A stretch of 60,427 bases of DNA from Crocinitomix algicola (GTDB taxonomy: Bacteria; Bacteroidota; Bacteroidia; Flavobacteriales_D; Crocinitomicaceae), in assembly GCF_001661595.2 (NCBI RefSeq), contig NZ_LYPF02000030.1:1-60427 (forward strand), in the 5' to 3' direction. The position numbers and the translations under genes were made by a program. The notes under the pieces were generated by a model. That model saw only the letters and a list, made by a program, of their open reading frames with translations. It did not search any database and had not been told where the DNA came from. Of this stretch, positions 17,465-27,352 are shown in pieces (positions within the stretch are counted from its first letter, which is position 1; the number at the start of each line of letters is the position of its first letter).

Positions 17465-18702
17465 TCTAAATCAAAATCTTCCCAAAACTCGGGGTAACTT
17501 TTAGACGTACATTCTTTACCAATAATTTCAATCGCTCCTTCATTGGTCAAGGCGGCGGCAATTGCACCTGCCATTGCTATTCGATGATCGTTATGAGCAT
17601 TGATTTTACCACCTTTTAAACCTCCCGTACCATTAATCACCATTTGATTGCCTTTAAGCTGAATGTTTAAACCTAATTTTGTAAACTCTTCTTGTAAAAC
17701 TAATCCTCGGTCACTCTCTTTATTTGAGAGCCTATTTACACCTAGAAATGTGCTTGTACCCTTTGCGGCTGCAGCCAAAACTACAAGTGAGGGAAAAAGG
17801 TCAGGACAGTTTGTTGCATCAAAGTTAAATGGTTGAATGATGGATTTATAGATGGTTAAAGTATCATTTACCCATTCGTAATTTACCCCAGCTTTTTTAA
17901 GGGCGATGAGCATAGCTTTATCACCCTGCACCGAAAGTGGGTTTAAACCGTTTATTTGAATGCCTTTTTTAAGGGCACCATGTACCATCCATATTGATGC
18001 TCCACTGTAATCTCCTTCAACAGTGTACGCTTGTTTTAATTGATAATTTTGTGTACCGTTTATTATAAAGTTTTCAGGTTGAGGTTCTTCAATTTGGATA
18101 TTGAATTTTCGTAAAACATCTAAGGTGATATCGATATACGGACGACTTGTTAAATTGGCAACTTTAACGTTTGATTTTTCATTGAGTAGGGGAAGGGTCA
18201 TCAATAATCCCGATAAATATTGAGAACTCATTGACCCGTCAATATTGATTTCTCCTCCTTGTGCAAACCCCGAAATGCGAGCCGGTAATTTATTTTTGTT
18301 TAAATGACATTTTAAGCCAATTTGAGGCAAAATTGTGAGAAAGGGGGCCATTGAACGATCGAGTATACTCCCTTCTCCAATTATTTTATAATCCTTTAAT
18401 AAAACTCCTGCAATCGGTCCAATTAAGCGACATCCTAAACCAGATTCACCTATGTTTAATTCACTTTCTGGCGAATTGATTCTACCAGTTATCATTAGGG
18501 ATTGATCTTGTTTTTCAACCAAAGCACCAAGTTGCTTTGCAAGAGAGGTAATGTGCCTGACATCTTCGCTATTACCGACGTTTTTTATCTGCATGGGAGA
18601 TTCACCTAAACTAGCCGCAAGAATAGCACGTTGAGCATAGCTTTTCGAAGGTGGCACTTTAACCTTGGTAATTGTTTGATGATGAGGGATAATTTGATTC
18701 AT
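17461..18702 (-). CDS. aroA: 3-phosphoshikimate 1-carboxyvinyltransferase (EPSP synthase)
   Basis: Transfers enolpyruvyl from PEP to shikimate-3-phosphate in aromatic amino-acid synthesis. 413 residues, slightly short as in many Bacteroidetes. Seen are PPSKSYAQRA (substrate lysine near residue 18), GESGLGCRL, the central SMSSQYLSGLL, DATNCPDLFPSLV (with the catalytic Asp) and the C-terminal NDHRIAMAGA. Its start overlaps the stop of the upstream DAHP synthase gene by one base, so the two aromatic-pathway genes form an operon. Confidence 0.95.
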   Translation of the reverse strand: MNQIIPHHQTITKVKVPPSKSYAQRAILAASLGESPMQIKNVGNSEDVRHITSLAKQLGALVEKQDQSLMITGRINSPESELNIGESGLGCRLIGPIAGVLLKDYKIIGEGSILDRSMAPFLTILPQIGLKCHLNKNKLPARISGFAQGGEINIDGSMSSQYLSGLLMTLPLLNEKSNVKVANLTSRPYIDITLDVLRKFNIQIEEPQPENFIINGTQNYQLKQAYTVEGDYSGASIWMVHGALKKGIQINGLNPLSVQGDKAMLIALKKAGVNYEWVNDTLTIYKSIIQPFNFDATNCPDLFPSLVVLAAAAKGTSTFLGVNRLSNKESDRGLVLQEEFTKLGLNIQLKGNQMVINGTGGLKGGKINAHNDHRIAMAGAIAAALTNEGAIEIIGKECTSKSYPEFWEDFDLD

Positions 18703-19760
18703 TATTTATTCATTACGCTTGTTTGGTGTCGAATAGATTCTTGATGAATGGCCTCTAGATACCGTTCAATAAATTTCGTAGTTAATCCTTTGTCTTGTCC
18801 CGCTTTAAGTTGTAATTGACGAATTTCTTCCCATCGTTTTGGTTGCAGTATGGTGATGTGATGTTCCTTTTTATAAGCGCCTATTTCTTCAGCTATGCTC
18901 ATTCTTTTTTGAATTAAAGACAGCAGTTCAAAATCAATTTCATCAATCATTGTACGCAGCTCATTCAAACTTTTTTTAACACCAGCATCTAAAATTGATT
19001 CCGATCGTATGATAAGGTTGTCAATGAGTTCGTTCAGTGTATTCGGTGTTATTTGTTGTTGCGCGTCGCTCCAAGCGTCATCAGGTGAAAGATGCGTCTC
19101 AATCATGAGGCCATCATAAATCAAATCCATTGCTTTTTGAGCAATACTGGATAATATATCACGGCGACCACCGATATGGCTTGGATCACAGATTAGTTTT
19201 AGGTGAGGAAATTCATTTTTTAATGCTAAAGGGATTTCCCACATGGGTTCATTTCTGTAGGTTTGACTTTTTGCCGCTGAAAATCCACGGTGAATTGCAT
19301 TAACTTTCTGTATCCCCGCATTTTTAATTCGTTCAATAGCCCCAATCCATAAATTCAAATCAGGGTTAATAGGATTTTTTACCCAAACAGCAACCGATGT
19401 TCCTTCCAGAGCATCTGCAATTTCCTGAACGGCAAAAGGGTTAACAGAGGTACGAGCACCAATCCAAAGATGTTTTAATCCAGCTTTTAAAGCAGCCTCA
19501 ACATGTTTTCTATTGGCAACCTCAGTAATGGCAGGAATGCCTGTTGTTTTGCTTGCAGCCATTAACCATGGCAATCCAATTTCGCCTACTCCTTCAAAAG
19601 AATTAGGTCGGGTTCGAGGTTTCCAAATACCTGCCCGTAGGAAATCAACTTTCTCCGTTTTTTTTAAAGCTAAAGCTGTATTCATCATCTGCTCTTCAGT
19701 TTCGGCACTACAAGGTCCAGCTATGATTAACGGTTTTTGTTTATTGTGATTTTCTGCCAT
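18702..19760 (-). CDS. Bifunctional DAHP synthase / chorismate mutase (type II)
   Basis: 352 residues in two domains. Residues ~1-260 are a KDPG-type DAHP synthase (AGPCSAE near the start, GARTSVNPFAVQ, KNPINPDLNLWIGA, CDPSHIGGRRD). Residues ~265-350 are an AroQ-type chorismate mutase (LRTMIDEIDFELLSLIQKRM, then AYKKEH). This synthase-then-mutase order is known in Bacteroidetes. The mutase domain often mediates feedback control in such fusions. It is the first gene of the aro operon. A TAATTTTG box on the minus strand (19780-19787) just upstream may be the -7 element. Confidence 0.93.
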   Translation of the reverse strand: MAENHNKQKPLIIAGPCSAETEEQMMNTALALKKTEKVDFLRAGIWKPRTRPNSFEGVGEIGLPWLMAASKTTGIPAITEVANRKHVEAALKAGLKHLWIGARTSVNPFAVQEIADALEGTSVAVWVKNPINPDLNLWIGAIERIKNAGIQKVNAIHRGFSAAKSQTYRNEPMWEIPLALKNEFPHLKLICDPSHIGGRRDILSSIAQKAMDLIYDGLMIETHLSPDDAWSDAQQQITPNTLNELIDNLIIRSESILDAGVKKSLNELRTMIDEIDFELLSLIQKRMSIAEEIGAYKKEHHITILQPKRWEEIRQLQLKAGQDKGLTTKFIERYLEAIHQESIRHQTSVMNK

Positions 19761-20118
19761 TGTTACGAATTATGCATTACAAAATTACAAACTATTTAGC
19801 GTTTATATGAGGAAAAACGGTGTGTTCACGAAAAGGTCTTTTACCCCTTGGCTTAGCGATTGTAACAATTGTTTGAGCTCTTTTGTTCATTTACTGATAT
19901 TTAGCACTAGAACAAAAAGCGAGTGTGTAAAGCGCGACCTTGATCGCGTTAGCGACAGAAAGGGAAGCCCCAAAAAATAATCAACAGAACTGGACGATGG
20001 AATAAAAATTATGGGACTAAAGGTATTGGCATATCTGCGTTTGTAAAAAAATATGTAGTTTTGGTTGAAAAGTCGGTTTAATCAAAAATAGACCTGAATT
20101 TATCAAAAACTTATAAGC
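19761..20118. other. Gene-free 358-bp divergent spacer with a GC-rich insert
   Basis: Between the divergent aro operon and rmlA no coding frame is convincing. Bases ~19928-19972 stand out as relatively GC-rich, with GCGCGACC, GATCGCGTTAGCGACAG and GGGAAGCCCC, unlike the AT-rich surroundings. It looks like a dispersed intergenic repeat unit, but this window contains no second copy. A TAGTTTTG box at 20056-20063 may be a -7 element for rmlA; no well-placed TTG accompanies it. Confidence 0.5.
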
Positions 20119-21000
20119 ATGAAGGGAATTGTATTAGCGGGAGGTTCTGGAACGAGGCTGTATCCATTAACAAAGGCGGTTTCGAAACAAATATTACCGA
20201 TTTATGATAAGCCGATGATTTATTATCCGGTTTCGGTATTGATGCTTGCTGGAATTCGCGAGATTTTGATTATCTCTACGCCTCGCGATGTAGAAGTTTT
20301 TAAAGAATTATTGGGAGATGGTTCTCAGTTAGGTCTAGAAATTACCTATAAGATTCAACCTTCTCCAGATGGTTTAGCACAAGCATTTATTTTGGGAGAA
20401 GACTTTATTGGCGATGATAATGTATGTTTAGTTTTGGGCGATAATATCTTTTATGGTTATGGATTTCCGAAAATACTAAGGTCAGCAGCCAATTTAGAGA
20501 CTGGCGCCGTCGTTTTTGGATATTATGTAAACGATCCAGAGCGTTATGGAGTAGTAGAATTTGATGAAGCGCGCAATGTGGTTGGATTAGAGGAAAAACC
20601 AAAAGATCCCAAGTCTAATTATGCGGTAACTGGCTTGTATTTTTACGATAATACAGTTGTTAAAAAGGCGAAAACGTTAAAACCATCGGCTAGGGGAGAA
20701 TTGGAGATTACTGATTTGAACAAGTGTTATTTAGCCGAAGGTAGTTTAAAAACTGAATTGTTGGGTAGAGGTATGGCATGGTTGGATACAGGTACACATG
20801 AGTCGTTGATACAGGCTTCAAATTTTATAGCTTCAATTGAGCAAAGACAAGGCTTGAAAGTTTCTTGTCTGGAGGAAATAGCCTATAGAAATGGTTATAT
20901 CGATGCTGCACAACTCGAAAAATTGGCAAAACCTTTGGCTAAAAATCAATACGGACAGTATTTATTGAAGTTGTTGGATAAACGTAAATTATCGTTTTAG
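20119..21000 (+). CDS. rmlA: Glucose-1-phosphate thymidylyltransferase
   Basis: Makes dTDP-glucose, the entry point for dTDP-rhamnose and other O-antigen sugars. 293 residues, normal length. The nucleotide motif [13 protein letters not shown] is at residues 6-18, followed by [24 protein letters not shown] (metal Asp), [20 protein letters not shown] and [15 protein letters not shown]. rmlB, rmlC and rmlD are not adjacent. The next gene (40 bp on) encodes an O-antigen ligase/polymerase-like membrane protein, fitting a role in surface polysaccharide. Confidence 0.96.
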   Translation: MKGIVLAGGSGTRLYPLTKAVSKQILPIYDKPMIYYPVSVLMLAGIREILIISTPRDVEVFKELLGDGSQLGLEITYKIQPSPDGLAQAFILGEDFIGDDNVCLVLGDNIFYGYGFPKILRSAANLETGAVVFGYYVNDPERYGVVEFDEARNVVGLEEKPKDPKSNYAVTGLYFYDNTVVKKAKTLKPSARGELEITDLNKCYLAEGSLKTELLGRGMAWLDTGTHESLIQASNFIASIEQRQGLKVSCLEEIAYRNGYIDAAQLEKLAKPLAKNQYGQYLLKLLDKRKLSF

Positions 21001-21040
21001 TTAGGTTCGAGGGGATCGTTTTTAAATTTGGATTGATTTT

Positions 21041-22372
21041 ATGGTTGCTGCATATAAACTGCATTTTCATTTTATTTTATCGCTCGTAGTTCTGTATGTT
21101 GTCGGTGTTTGGGGTGGACCAATTATTTATGCGCTTTTACCCATTGCTTTATTATTGTTTGGTACAAAAAATCGTTTTTTCGAATTGTTTATTCTAACGA
21201 TTTGGATGCTCATTCTTTCCGATTATGTGCCCGTTGCAAATGCAACGCATGATGATTTGCAGTTTGCAAAAGACTTAAAACCGCTCATGCCACTATTTTT
21301 AGTTGGAATGTTGTTGCGGTCACGCAATTCGTATCGCCCCCTTCCACAGGTATTTTTGTATTTCGTGCCCTTTTTTGTGATTGCGCTCCTGTCTTCTTCT
21401 CTTGGTCCAAATCCGGCAAAAGGTATTCAGAAAACCATTTCATTCATACTGATGTACTTGTGTGTTCCTTTTTTTGTGGTGTATTTGCATAAGCAATACA
21501 AAGAGATGTTTTGGAAATCATTGCTGACCTTTGTAATCGGGATGTTAATGATTGGGATTGTCTTAAAATTTGCAGCTCCGGATATTGGAAACCTATCTAC
21601 TGGAAGGTTTAAAGGCGTTTTTGGAAATCCGAATGGATTAGGACTATTTTTGAATTTAATCTTTGTTTTATGGATCGTAATAAGTGAATTTAAGTTAGCC
21701 ACCTTTACGCGAAAAGAGAACAATCTGATTTTTATAGTACTACTTTTATCCCTTATCTGGTGTGGATCTCGGAATGCGATGACCAGTATGATATTGTTTT
21801 ATGTTGTACATAAAATCATTAAAGTCAATTGGTTTTTAGCTTTGGTTGCCGTGGCGGCATTATTGATATTAAATGATCCGTTTTTCGAGTTGTTAATTGA
21901 TATAATTGAGTTTTTTGGTTTGGAAGAATTTTTTAGGATTGAATCAATAGAAGAGGGTTCTGGGCGAAAAATAGCGTGGGTTTTTGGATGGTCACAAATA
22001 GATACGTATTATTTTATTGGAGGAGGATTTGGGTATACGGAAGACTTGTATGCCGCTAACTATAAACATTTGTCCAGCCTTGGACACGAAGGTAATGCAC
22101 ATAATAGTTACCTTACTTTTTGGCTCAATAACGGAATTTTAGGTGTCATAGCTTATTTTGGAGGCTTATTAACACTTGTTTTGCGCAGTATGCGTCATAA
22201 TTATATAGTTCTTGCTTTCTTAGTAGGACTTAGTTTTAATATCATGTACGAGTCTTGGTTAGTGGCTTCATTAAACCCCTTCACGATTATTTACTTAACC
22301 ATTCTTACGATTCTAGCGACGAACCTACATGGCAAAGATTTTTTACCCACAGAAGTCGCAATTGGAAAATAG
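21041..22372 (+). CDS. O-antigen ligase/polymerase-like membrane protein
   Basis: 443 residues with about ten to twelve predicted membrane helices. The Wzy_C/WaaL-type region includes GVFGNPNGLGLFL, SRNAMTSMILF and the long periplasmic loop with GGGFGYTE and the HNSYLTFWLNNGILG motif, whose His is typical of O-antigen ligases. It is downstream of rmlA in the same direction. It could ligate O-antigen to core or polymerise a surface glycan; sequence alone does not separate ligase from polymerase. Confidence 0.85.
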   Translation: MVAAYKLHFHFILSLVVLYVVGVWGGPIIYALLPIALLLFGTKNRFFELFILTIWMLILSDYVPVANATHDDLQFAKDLKPLMPLFLVGMLLRSRNSYRPLPQVFLYFVPFFVIALLSSSLGPNPAKGIQKTISFILMYLCVPFFVVYLHKQYKEMFWKSLLTFVIGMLMIGIVLKFAAPDIGNLSTGRFKGVFGNPNGLGLFLNLIFVLWIVISEFKLATFTRKENNLIFIVLLLSLIWCGSRNAMTSMILFYVVHKIIKVNWFLALVAVAALLILNDPFFELLIDIIEFFGLEEFFRIESIEEGSGRKIAWVFGWSQIDTYYFIGGGFGYTEDLYAANYKHLSSLGHEGNAHNSYLTFWLNNGILGVIAYFGGLLTLVLRSMRHNYIVLAFLVGLSFNIMYESWLVASLNPFTIIYLTILTILATNLHGKDFLPTEVAIGK

Positions 22373-22459
22373 AATTCTTGTCAGTAACAATTAAAAAAAA
22401 TCTGTACGATTGCTTAAACCATTTTTTAATCTAACGGTCAAAGTTAGAAATTAAAGGTT

Positions 22460-22534
22460 ATGAGCAGAGACATGGAAGAAATATTTAACGCGGTGATTGG
22501 TTTTATATTAATGCTTATTCTGTTTTTAATTTAG
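22460..22534 (+). CDS. Possible 24-residue membrane microprotein
   Basis: ATG at 22460 opens a short frame encoding MSRDMEEIFNAV followed by an uninterrupted hydrophobic stretch (IGFILMLILFLI) and a stop. The layout (short polar N terminus and one helix) is that of single-span microproteins. It overlaps the 3' end of the convergent transporter gene by four bases. There is no strong ribosome site and no comparative support, so it may be chance. Confidence 0.25.
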   Translation: MSRDMEEIFNAVIGFILMLILFLI

Positions 22535-23853
22535 ACTTTGTTTTTAACGGTTTCAAGTACGCCTGATTTCTCCTCTTTTGGAATAAAGAATAATGCGACA
22601 AACCCTAGAATAAAAAATGTAATTAAGGCCAAAACAGAAGTCCGCATATGTCCTGACGAAGCTTCTACGTAACCAAAAATAATCATTCCCAATACAATTC
22701 CAATTTTTTCCGTGATATCATAGAAACTAAAAAATGACGCCGTGTCTTTTGTTTCAGGTAAGTATTTAGAATATGTAGAGCGGGACAATGCTTGGGTGCC
22801 TCCCATTACAAAACCAACAATTCCTGCTAGGATGTAAAAATTAATTTCGTCATAGACAAATAAATAAGCGTATGTGCAGCAAAGCGACCAAATAAATAGG
22901 GCTACACCAAGTGTTTTTACATTGCCAATTTTTTTTGCAGACCAACTAAAAGCATACGCACCTGGAATGGCGATAAATTGTATGAGTAATACAGCTATAA
23001 TTAAACCGGCTTCATTAGCATTTGGTCCTACAAATACTTCTTTTTTTGCGAATAATACAGCAATTAACATCACGGTTTGAACGCCCATGCTAAATAAGAA
23101 AAAAGAGATTAAATAACGTTTTAAGCGTTTTGTGGTTCGAATGAAATGCCCAACTTTTAATAATTCTCGAAACCCGTTACCTAAAATTTTTCCAGTTACT
23201 TTGTTTTTACTCGAAGCATTAGGTAGTATACGATAAGTAAACTGGCTAAAACCGATCCACCAAATTCCCGTTAGAATAAAGGCATATTTAGCCGGCATTC
23301 CAACAATCTGAATTAGAATTAAGCACGCAATTAAAAGTATAGAGGCACCGCCGTAACCAAGTGCAAATCCTTTTGCACTTAAGCGATCATGATCTTCTGG
23401 TGGAGCTACTTCGGGTAAATAGGCATTATAAAAGACTAAGCTATTCCAAAACCCAACGCTGGCAAGAAATAAAGACAACATACTTAGCTCTATTTGCGCA
23501 GGATTAAAGAAGAAGAGGGTAGCGGTTGATAATGCACCCAAATAACAGAAAAATTGTAAAAACCTTTTTTTACTTCCGCTATAATCAGCTATTCCGGAAA
23601 GTATAGGAGAAAGAATACAGACCATAATGAAAGATGCTGCTACAACATAGGAGTAGAGTACAGTGTTTTTAATTTCCAACCCAAAAAAAGTAACCAAATC
23701 AGAAATTACTTCTTCGTTAGGACCATAAGAGCTCGTCATTTTCTCGTAAAAAATGGGAAAAATTGCTGTTGATATAACGAGTGGGTAGACAGAATTGGCC
23801 CAGTCATAAAAGGCCCAGCCATTCATTGTTTTTTTATCTCCTTTGACAATCAT
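22531..23853 (-). CDS. MFS transporter (UMF1/Atg22-like family)
   Basis: 440 residues, about twelve membrane helices. The N-terminal segment GWAFYDWANSVYPLVISTAIFPIFY is diagnostic of the UMF1/Atg22-like branch of the major facilitator superfamily. YNAYLPEVAPPEDHDRLSAKGFALGYGG and MGGTQALSRSTYSKYLPE are further family motifs. The substrate is unknown, possibly amino acids or small solutes by analogy. It is monocistronic, between the microprotein candidate and the OmpA terminator. Confidence 0.9.
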   Translation of the reverse strand: MIVKGDKKTMNGWAFYDWANSVYPLVISTAIFPIFYEKMTSSYGPNEEVISDLVTFFGLEIKNTVLYSYVVAASFIMVCILSPILSGIADYSGSKKRFLQFFCYLGALSTATLFFFNPAQIELSMLSLFLASVGFWNSLVFYNAYLPEVAPPEDHDRLSAKGFALGYGGASILLIACLILIQIVGMPAKYAFILTGIWWIGFSQFTYRILPNASSKNKVTGKILGNGFRELLKVGHFIRTTKRLKRYLISFFLFSMGVQTVMLIAVLFAKKEVFVGPNANEAGLIIAVLLIQFIAIPGAYAFSWSAKKIGNVKTLGVALFIWSLCCTYAYLFVYDEINFYILAGIVGFVMGGTQALSRSTYSKYLPETKDTASFFSFYDITEKIGIVLGMIIFGYVEASSGHMRTSVLALITFFILGFVALFFIPKEEKSGVLETVKNKV

Positions 23854-23910
23854 ACAAGTAGGTTTTATATGGTGTCCTAAATATAAGTAAGATTTTGAAG
23901 GGAGGGCAAA

Positions 23911-23945
23911 AAAAATCCCGTTTCCATGGTTGAAAACGGGATTGA
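23911..23945 (-). terminator. Terminator of the OmpA-family gene
   Basis: An AATCCCGTTT stem pairs with AAACGGGATT across a ~10-nt loop. On the minus strand it is followed by a T-rich tail (complement of 23905-23914). It lies about 20 bp after the OmpA-family stop codon. Confidence 0.8.
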
Positions 23946-23963
23946 TTAAATAATATTGGTTTT

Positions 23964-25103
23964 TTACTTAATGAAGGTAAAGGTCACACGTCTGTTTTTT
24001 GCTTTTGCAAGATCGTTATGTGCTTTATCTGCAGGTTGTGTATTTCCTTTTTCTTCCGTTAGGATTCTGGTGTAGTTAACACCGTTACTCATCAAGAAAA
24101 CTTTAATTGCTTCAGTTCTTTCTTTACCCAAATTAGTTAATTCAGGATCTTCAGCTTCATTTTCATCCAGGTGACTTGTCACCATTATTTTTGCTTTATT
24201 GTTTTCCAATAGAATGGTAAGGATGTTTTTTAAGTGAGCTTCACTGTTCTTAGAAATTTCAGCATCTCCATAACCGTAATATACTGAGGTAAGACTGGCA
24301 ACTTGCTCAGGTTGTAATCCATCAATAGACATTGGAGCAACTTCATAAATAAATTTAGTTTCAACTGTACGGTCATCTGCTTGGCATTTACAATCAGATT
24401 CTTCATCAATTTCTACAACAGAAATATTGTCAACGTAGTAATAAGCACTTACTACTTGCGCACCAGAAAAGTCTTTACTCTTTTTTAAGCGGCTATTCTC
24501 AGTGCTTCCGTTCGATGAAAAGTTACCAATTGTGATAAACTTTTCTCCACCTTCCGCTCTGTACACTCCGCAAACTTGATCCCAACCAAACTGCCCACTA
24601 AACACAGGATTGTCTTTATGTTGAACATGTGTTTGCGTTAAAATACTCTTAGCTTCGCTGATATTATACTGCTTTTTTGAGAAGTTAGCTCCGATATTGT
24701 TGGAAGCATATTTTGAAGCTTCAGCTAAATTAACATAAAACGTTACACAATATTTCTGGTCTTTACGCAAAACTTGCTTTAACCTTGATGAAATATAAGT
24801 TCTAGCTTCTTTGTCATTATAGCTAAATGCGCGAATACCCACGTAATTTTCTCCATCTTGTGGATCTTCCATTCCTAGTTCATTACTAGGCGTTCCGTAA
24901 TCCTCTTTTACTTTACCAGCAAACAGATCAGCCGATGCTTTAGTAGGTGACATCCAACCAACTGCAACTGCAATTGCTCCTCCTCGCTTGATTCGCCCCT
25001 CTGTTTGCTCGAAACTTGGGTTCTCTACCAGGTTATTCATATCCTGTGCAGATAAATTTACCATTAAACTTAACGATAAAAACGAAATAATAATTTTCTT
25101 CAT
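23964..25103 (-). CDS. OmpA-family protein with N-terminal carbohydrate-binding-like domain
   Basis: 379 residues. A signal peptide (MKKIIISFLSLSLMVNLSAQ) is followed by a beta-sandwich-like domain starting NLVENPSFEQ (~26-240), a pattern seen in carbohydrate-binding-like modules. After a CKC linker, the C-terminal OmpA peptidoglycan-associated domain (~265-379) shows VTSHLDENEAEDPELTNLGKERTEAIKVFL and NRRVTFTF. It probably tethers the outer surface or periplasm to peptidoglycan. It follows hemE by 12 bp and may be read from the ung-hemE transcript. Confidence 0.85.
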   Translation of the reverse strand: MKKIIISFLSLSLMVNLSAQDMNNLVENPSFEQTEGRIKRGGAIAVAVGWMSPTKASADLFAGKVKEDYGTPSNELGMEDPQDGENYVGIRAFSYNDKEARTYISSRLKQVLRKDQKYCVTFYVNLAEASKYASNNIGANFSKKQYNISEAKSILTQTHVQHKDNPVFSGQFGWDQVCGVYRAEGGEKFITIGNFSSNGSTENSRLKKSKDFSGAQVVSAYYYVDNISVVEIDEESDCKCQADDRTVETKFIYEVAPMSIDGLQPEQVASLTSVYYGYGDAEISKNSEAHLKNILTILLENNKAKIMVTSHLDENEAEDPELTNLGKERTEAIKVFLMSNGVNYTRILTEEKGNTQPADKAHNDLAKAKNRRVTFTFIK

Positions 25104-25115
25104 TTTTCTATTTTT

Positions 25116-26153
25116 TTAATTAATTGAATGTGCTTTCACAGTTTCAATAAAACACTTTACCTTTTCAGGGTCGGTATCCGGATAAACTCCGTGCCCCAAA
25201 TTAGCAATATGCCGTCGATTACCAAAAGAATTCAACAAGTTTTTTGTATTCTTCTCAATTGTGTTAAAATCGGAGTAAAGCACGCAAGGATCTAAATTTC
25301 CTTGTAACGTCTTTTCCATTCCAATAATTCTCCGACTTTCTTCAATATCCATGTTCCAATCGATACCAATTGTTTGGCAATCTAAGGTTGAAAGTTCCTT
25401 TCTGGCATAATACGCACCTTTTGCGAAAACAGTTACGGGAACTTCGTTAATTGCTTCACATATCCTTCTTACATATTTCGTTCCAAACTCTGAATAAGTA
25501 GAAGGAGAAAGGATACCGGCCCAAGAGTCAAATACCTGTACAACATCAGCCCCTGCTGCGATTTGAGCTTTTAGGTACTTTATTGTTACATTGGTAATTT
25601 GGTCTAAAATCTTGTGGGCTAAGTCGGGTTGAGAATATAAAATTCGTTTGGCTTTTGAGAACGTTTTTGAACCTTCACCTTCCGTCATATAACAAAAAAT
25701 TGTCCATGGAGCTCCGGCAAAACCAATTAAAGGAACGCGGTTATTGAGTTCTTTTTTTGTGACTTTAATCGCTTCTAAAACGTATCCTAAACGGTCCTCT
25801 ATGTCGATTTGGTCGGAAATTTTGCTCAGGTCTTCTGTTGAGCGAATGGTGTTTTCAAACCAGGGTCCTTTTTTTTCAATCATTTGGTAAGGAAGTCCCA
25901 TAGCTTCTGGGACAACAAGAATATCAGAGAAAATAATAGCGGCATCTACACCTAAAATATCAACAGGTTGAATGGTTACTTCTGCTGCCAAGTCAGGAGT
26001 TTCAACAAGTTCTTTAAATCCGCTTAAGCTTGATCGGACGGCACGATATTCGGGTAATATTCTACCAGCTTGGCGCATTAACCAAACCGGAAATCTTTCC
26101 GTTTTTTCGCCATTAATCATTCTTAAAAAAATATCGTTTTGATATGTTGTCAT
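25116..26153 (-). CDS. hemE: Uroporphyrinogen decarboxylase
   Basis: Decarboxylates uroporphyrinogen III to coproporphyrinogen III. 345 residues, standard length. Signature 1 [19 protein letters not shown] lies near residue 23 (substrate-binding Arg). [14 protein letters not shown] contains the catalytic Asp, and the second signature is [16 protein letters not shown] near 144. [16 protein letters not shown] is the C-terminal hallmark. It lies 4 bp after ung and 12 bp before the OmpA-family gene. Confidence 0.97.
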   Translation of the reverse strand: MTTYQNDIFLRMINGEKTERFPVWLMRQAGRILPEYRAVRSSLSGFKELVETPDLAAEVTIQPVDILGVDAAIIFSDILVVPEAMGLPYQMIEKKGPWFENTIRSTEDLSKISDQIDIEDRLGYVLEAIKVTKKELNNRVPLIGFAGAPWTIFCYMTEGEGSKTFSKAKRILYSQPDLAHKILDQITNVTIKYLKAQIAAGADVVQVFDSWAGILSPSTYSEFGTKYVRRICEAINEVPVTVFAKGAYYARKELSTLDCQTIGIDWNMDIEESRRIIGMEKTLQGNLDPCVLYSDFNTIEKNTKNLLNSFGNRRHIANLGHGVYPDTDPEKVKCFIETVKAHSIN

Positions 26154-26157
26154 AATT

Positions 26158-26823
26158 TTACCAATTAATAGGAGCTTTACCTTGCAAAGCTAATAGTTCA
26201 TTTGATTTACTGAAGGGTTTTGAATTAAAAAATCCTCTGTAGGCAGATAGTGGAGAAGGATGCGGGCTTTTTAAGATATGGTGTTTATTCTCATCTATCA
26301 ATTTCGTTTTATTTTGCGCTTGTTTACCCCAAAGGATAAAAATGATTCCGTCCAAATTAGAAGAAATAGTTTTGATAACTTCATCGGTAAACAATTGCCA
26401 CCCTATATTGGCATGAGCATTTGCTTCCCCTTCTTTTACCGTAAGCACTGTATTCAATAATAACACTCCTTGTTTTGCCCAATCTGATAAATCACCTGCT
26501 GTTCGATTTTTAGTGGGAATATCTTGATTAAGTTCTTTGAAAATGTTAATGAGGGATTTGGGTAAAGGGCTCACATGTGGAGCTACGGAGAAAGCAAGAC
26601 CATTTGCATGTCCTTTAGTTGGATAAGGATCTTGACCTAAAATAACTATTTTTGTTTGTTTAAACGAACATAAATTGAAAGCCCTAAAGACTTGTTCTTT
26701 TTTTGGGAGAATTGAATTTTGGGAATAGGCAATTGATAGATTTTCAATCAGTTTTTTATATTCAGCTGACGCTAGTTGTTTTCTCAAAACGTCTTCCCAA
26801 CCTTTATCCGTAAATTTTATCAT
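26158..26823 (-). CDS. ung: Uracil-DNA glycosylase (family 1)
   Basis: Excises uracil from DNA to start base-excision repair. 221 residues. [21 protein letters not shown] near residue 61 carries the water-activating Asp of GQDPY, and [12 protein letters not shown] near 186 is the DNA-intercalation loop with the catalytic His. [12 protein letters not shown] is the uracil-binding strand. It is separated from rpsT by a terminator and followed by hemE after 4 bp. Confidence 0.97.
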   Translation of the reverse strand: MIKFTDKGWEDVLRKQLASAEYKKLIENLSIAYSQNSILPKKEQVFRAFNLCSFKQTKIVILGQDPYPTKGHANGLAFSVAPHVSPLPKSLINIFKELNQDIPTKNRTAGDLSDWAKQGVLLLNTVLTVKEGEANAHANIGWQLFTDEVIKTISSNLDGIIFILWGKQAQNKTKLIDENKHHILKSPHPSPLSAYRGFFNSKPFSKSNELLALQGKAPINW

Positions 26824-26840
26824 TGCCTAAGGTATAAACA

Positions 26841-26871
26841 GAAAAAGGTCTAGCGCTATTGCACCAGACCT
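26841..26871 (-). terminator. Terminator of rpsT
   Basis: AGGTCT (26846-26851) pairs with AGACCT (26866-26871), with an inner GC/GC extension. On the minus strand a TTTTTC tail follows. It lies about 20 bp after the rpsT stop and just upstream of ung. Confidence 0.7.
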
Positions 26872-26893
26872 CAAGTCTTTTTTATTCAGAATA

Positions 26894-27145
26894 CTAAAGT
26901 CCGTTTACGTGACTTGTCAAGCTTGAAATTAAGTTCGCAGCTTTGTTCTTGTGAATAACACGACGTTTTGCTAATTTGTCAATCAAAGAAGTCACTTTTG
27001 GAAGCATTTCCTCAGCTTCTTTTTTGTTTGTATTAGCTCTTAACGCACGTACAGCATTTCGCACAGTTTTGTGCTGATACTTGTTTCTTAAACGCTTTGC
27101 GTTATTCGAACGGATTCTTTTTAATGCCGATTTATGATTTGCCAT
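26894..27145 (-). CDS. rpsT: 30S ribosomal protein S20
   Basis: 83 residues, strongly basic. The start MANHKSALKRIRSNNAKRLRN, then TVRNAVRALRANTNKKEAE and the C-terminal GVIHKNKAANLISSL-like helix (here RVIHKNKAANLISSL), are typical of S20, which binds 16S rRNA early in 30S assembly. It lies 80 bp after two tRNA-Glu genes on the same strand. No separate promoter is visible in that gap, so shared transcription is possible. Confidence 0.97.
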   Translation of the reverse strand: MANHKSALKRIRSNNAKRLRNKYQHKTVRNAVRALRANTNKKEAEEMLPKVTSLIDKLAKRRVIHKNKAANLISSLTSHVNGL

Positions 27146-27225
27146 AATATCTTTCGTTAATCTTTCTTTCTAATCTAATTTTTTCCTAACCACTTTTCTC
27201 TCTCACTCCTCATGGAGAAGTTGTG

Positions 27226-27297
27226 TAGCCCATAGGAGAATCGAACTCCTGTTTCCAGGATGAAAACCTGGCGTCCTAACCACTAGACGAATGGGCC
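27226..27297 (-). tRNA. tRNA-Glu (anticodon TTC), copy 1
   Basis: The minus-strand cloverleaf starts GGCCCAT and ends ATGGGCT plus an A discriminator. The anticodon arm is CCAGG-TTTTCAT-CCTGG with TTC as anticodon, and the T loop is TTCGATT. CCA is not encoded. It is identical over 72 nt to copy 2, which lies 55 bp upstream in transcription order. Confidence 0.95.
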
Positions 27298-27352
27298 ATT
27301 ACATTAATTTTTAAATGTCTTTGATTGTTTATGAACCTCCAAAATACATTCG

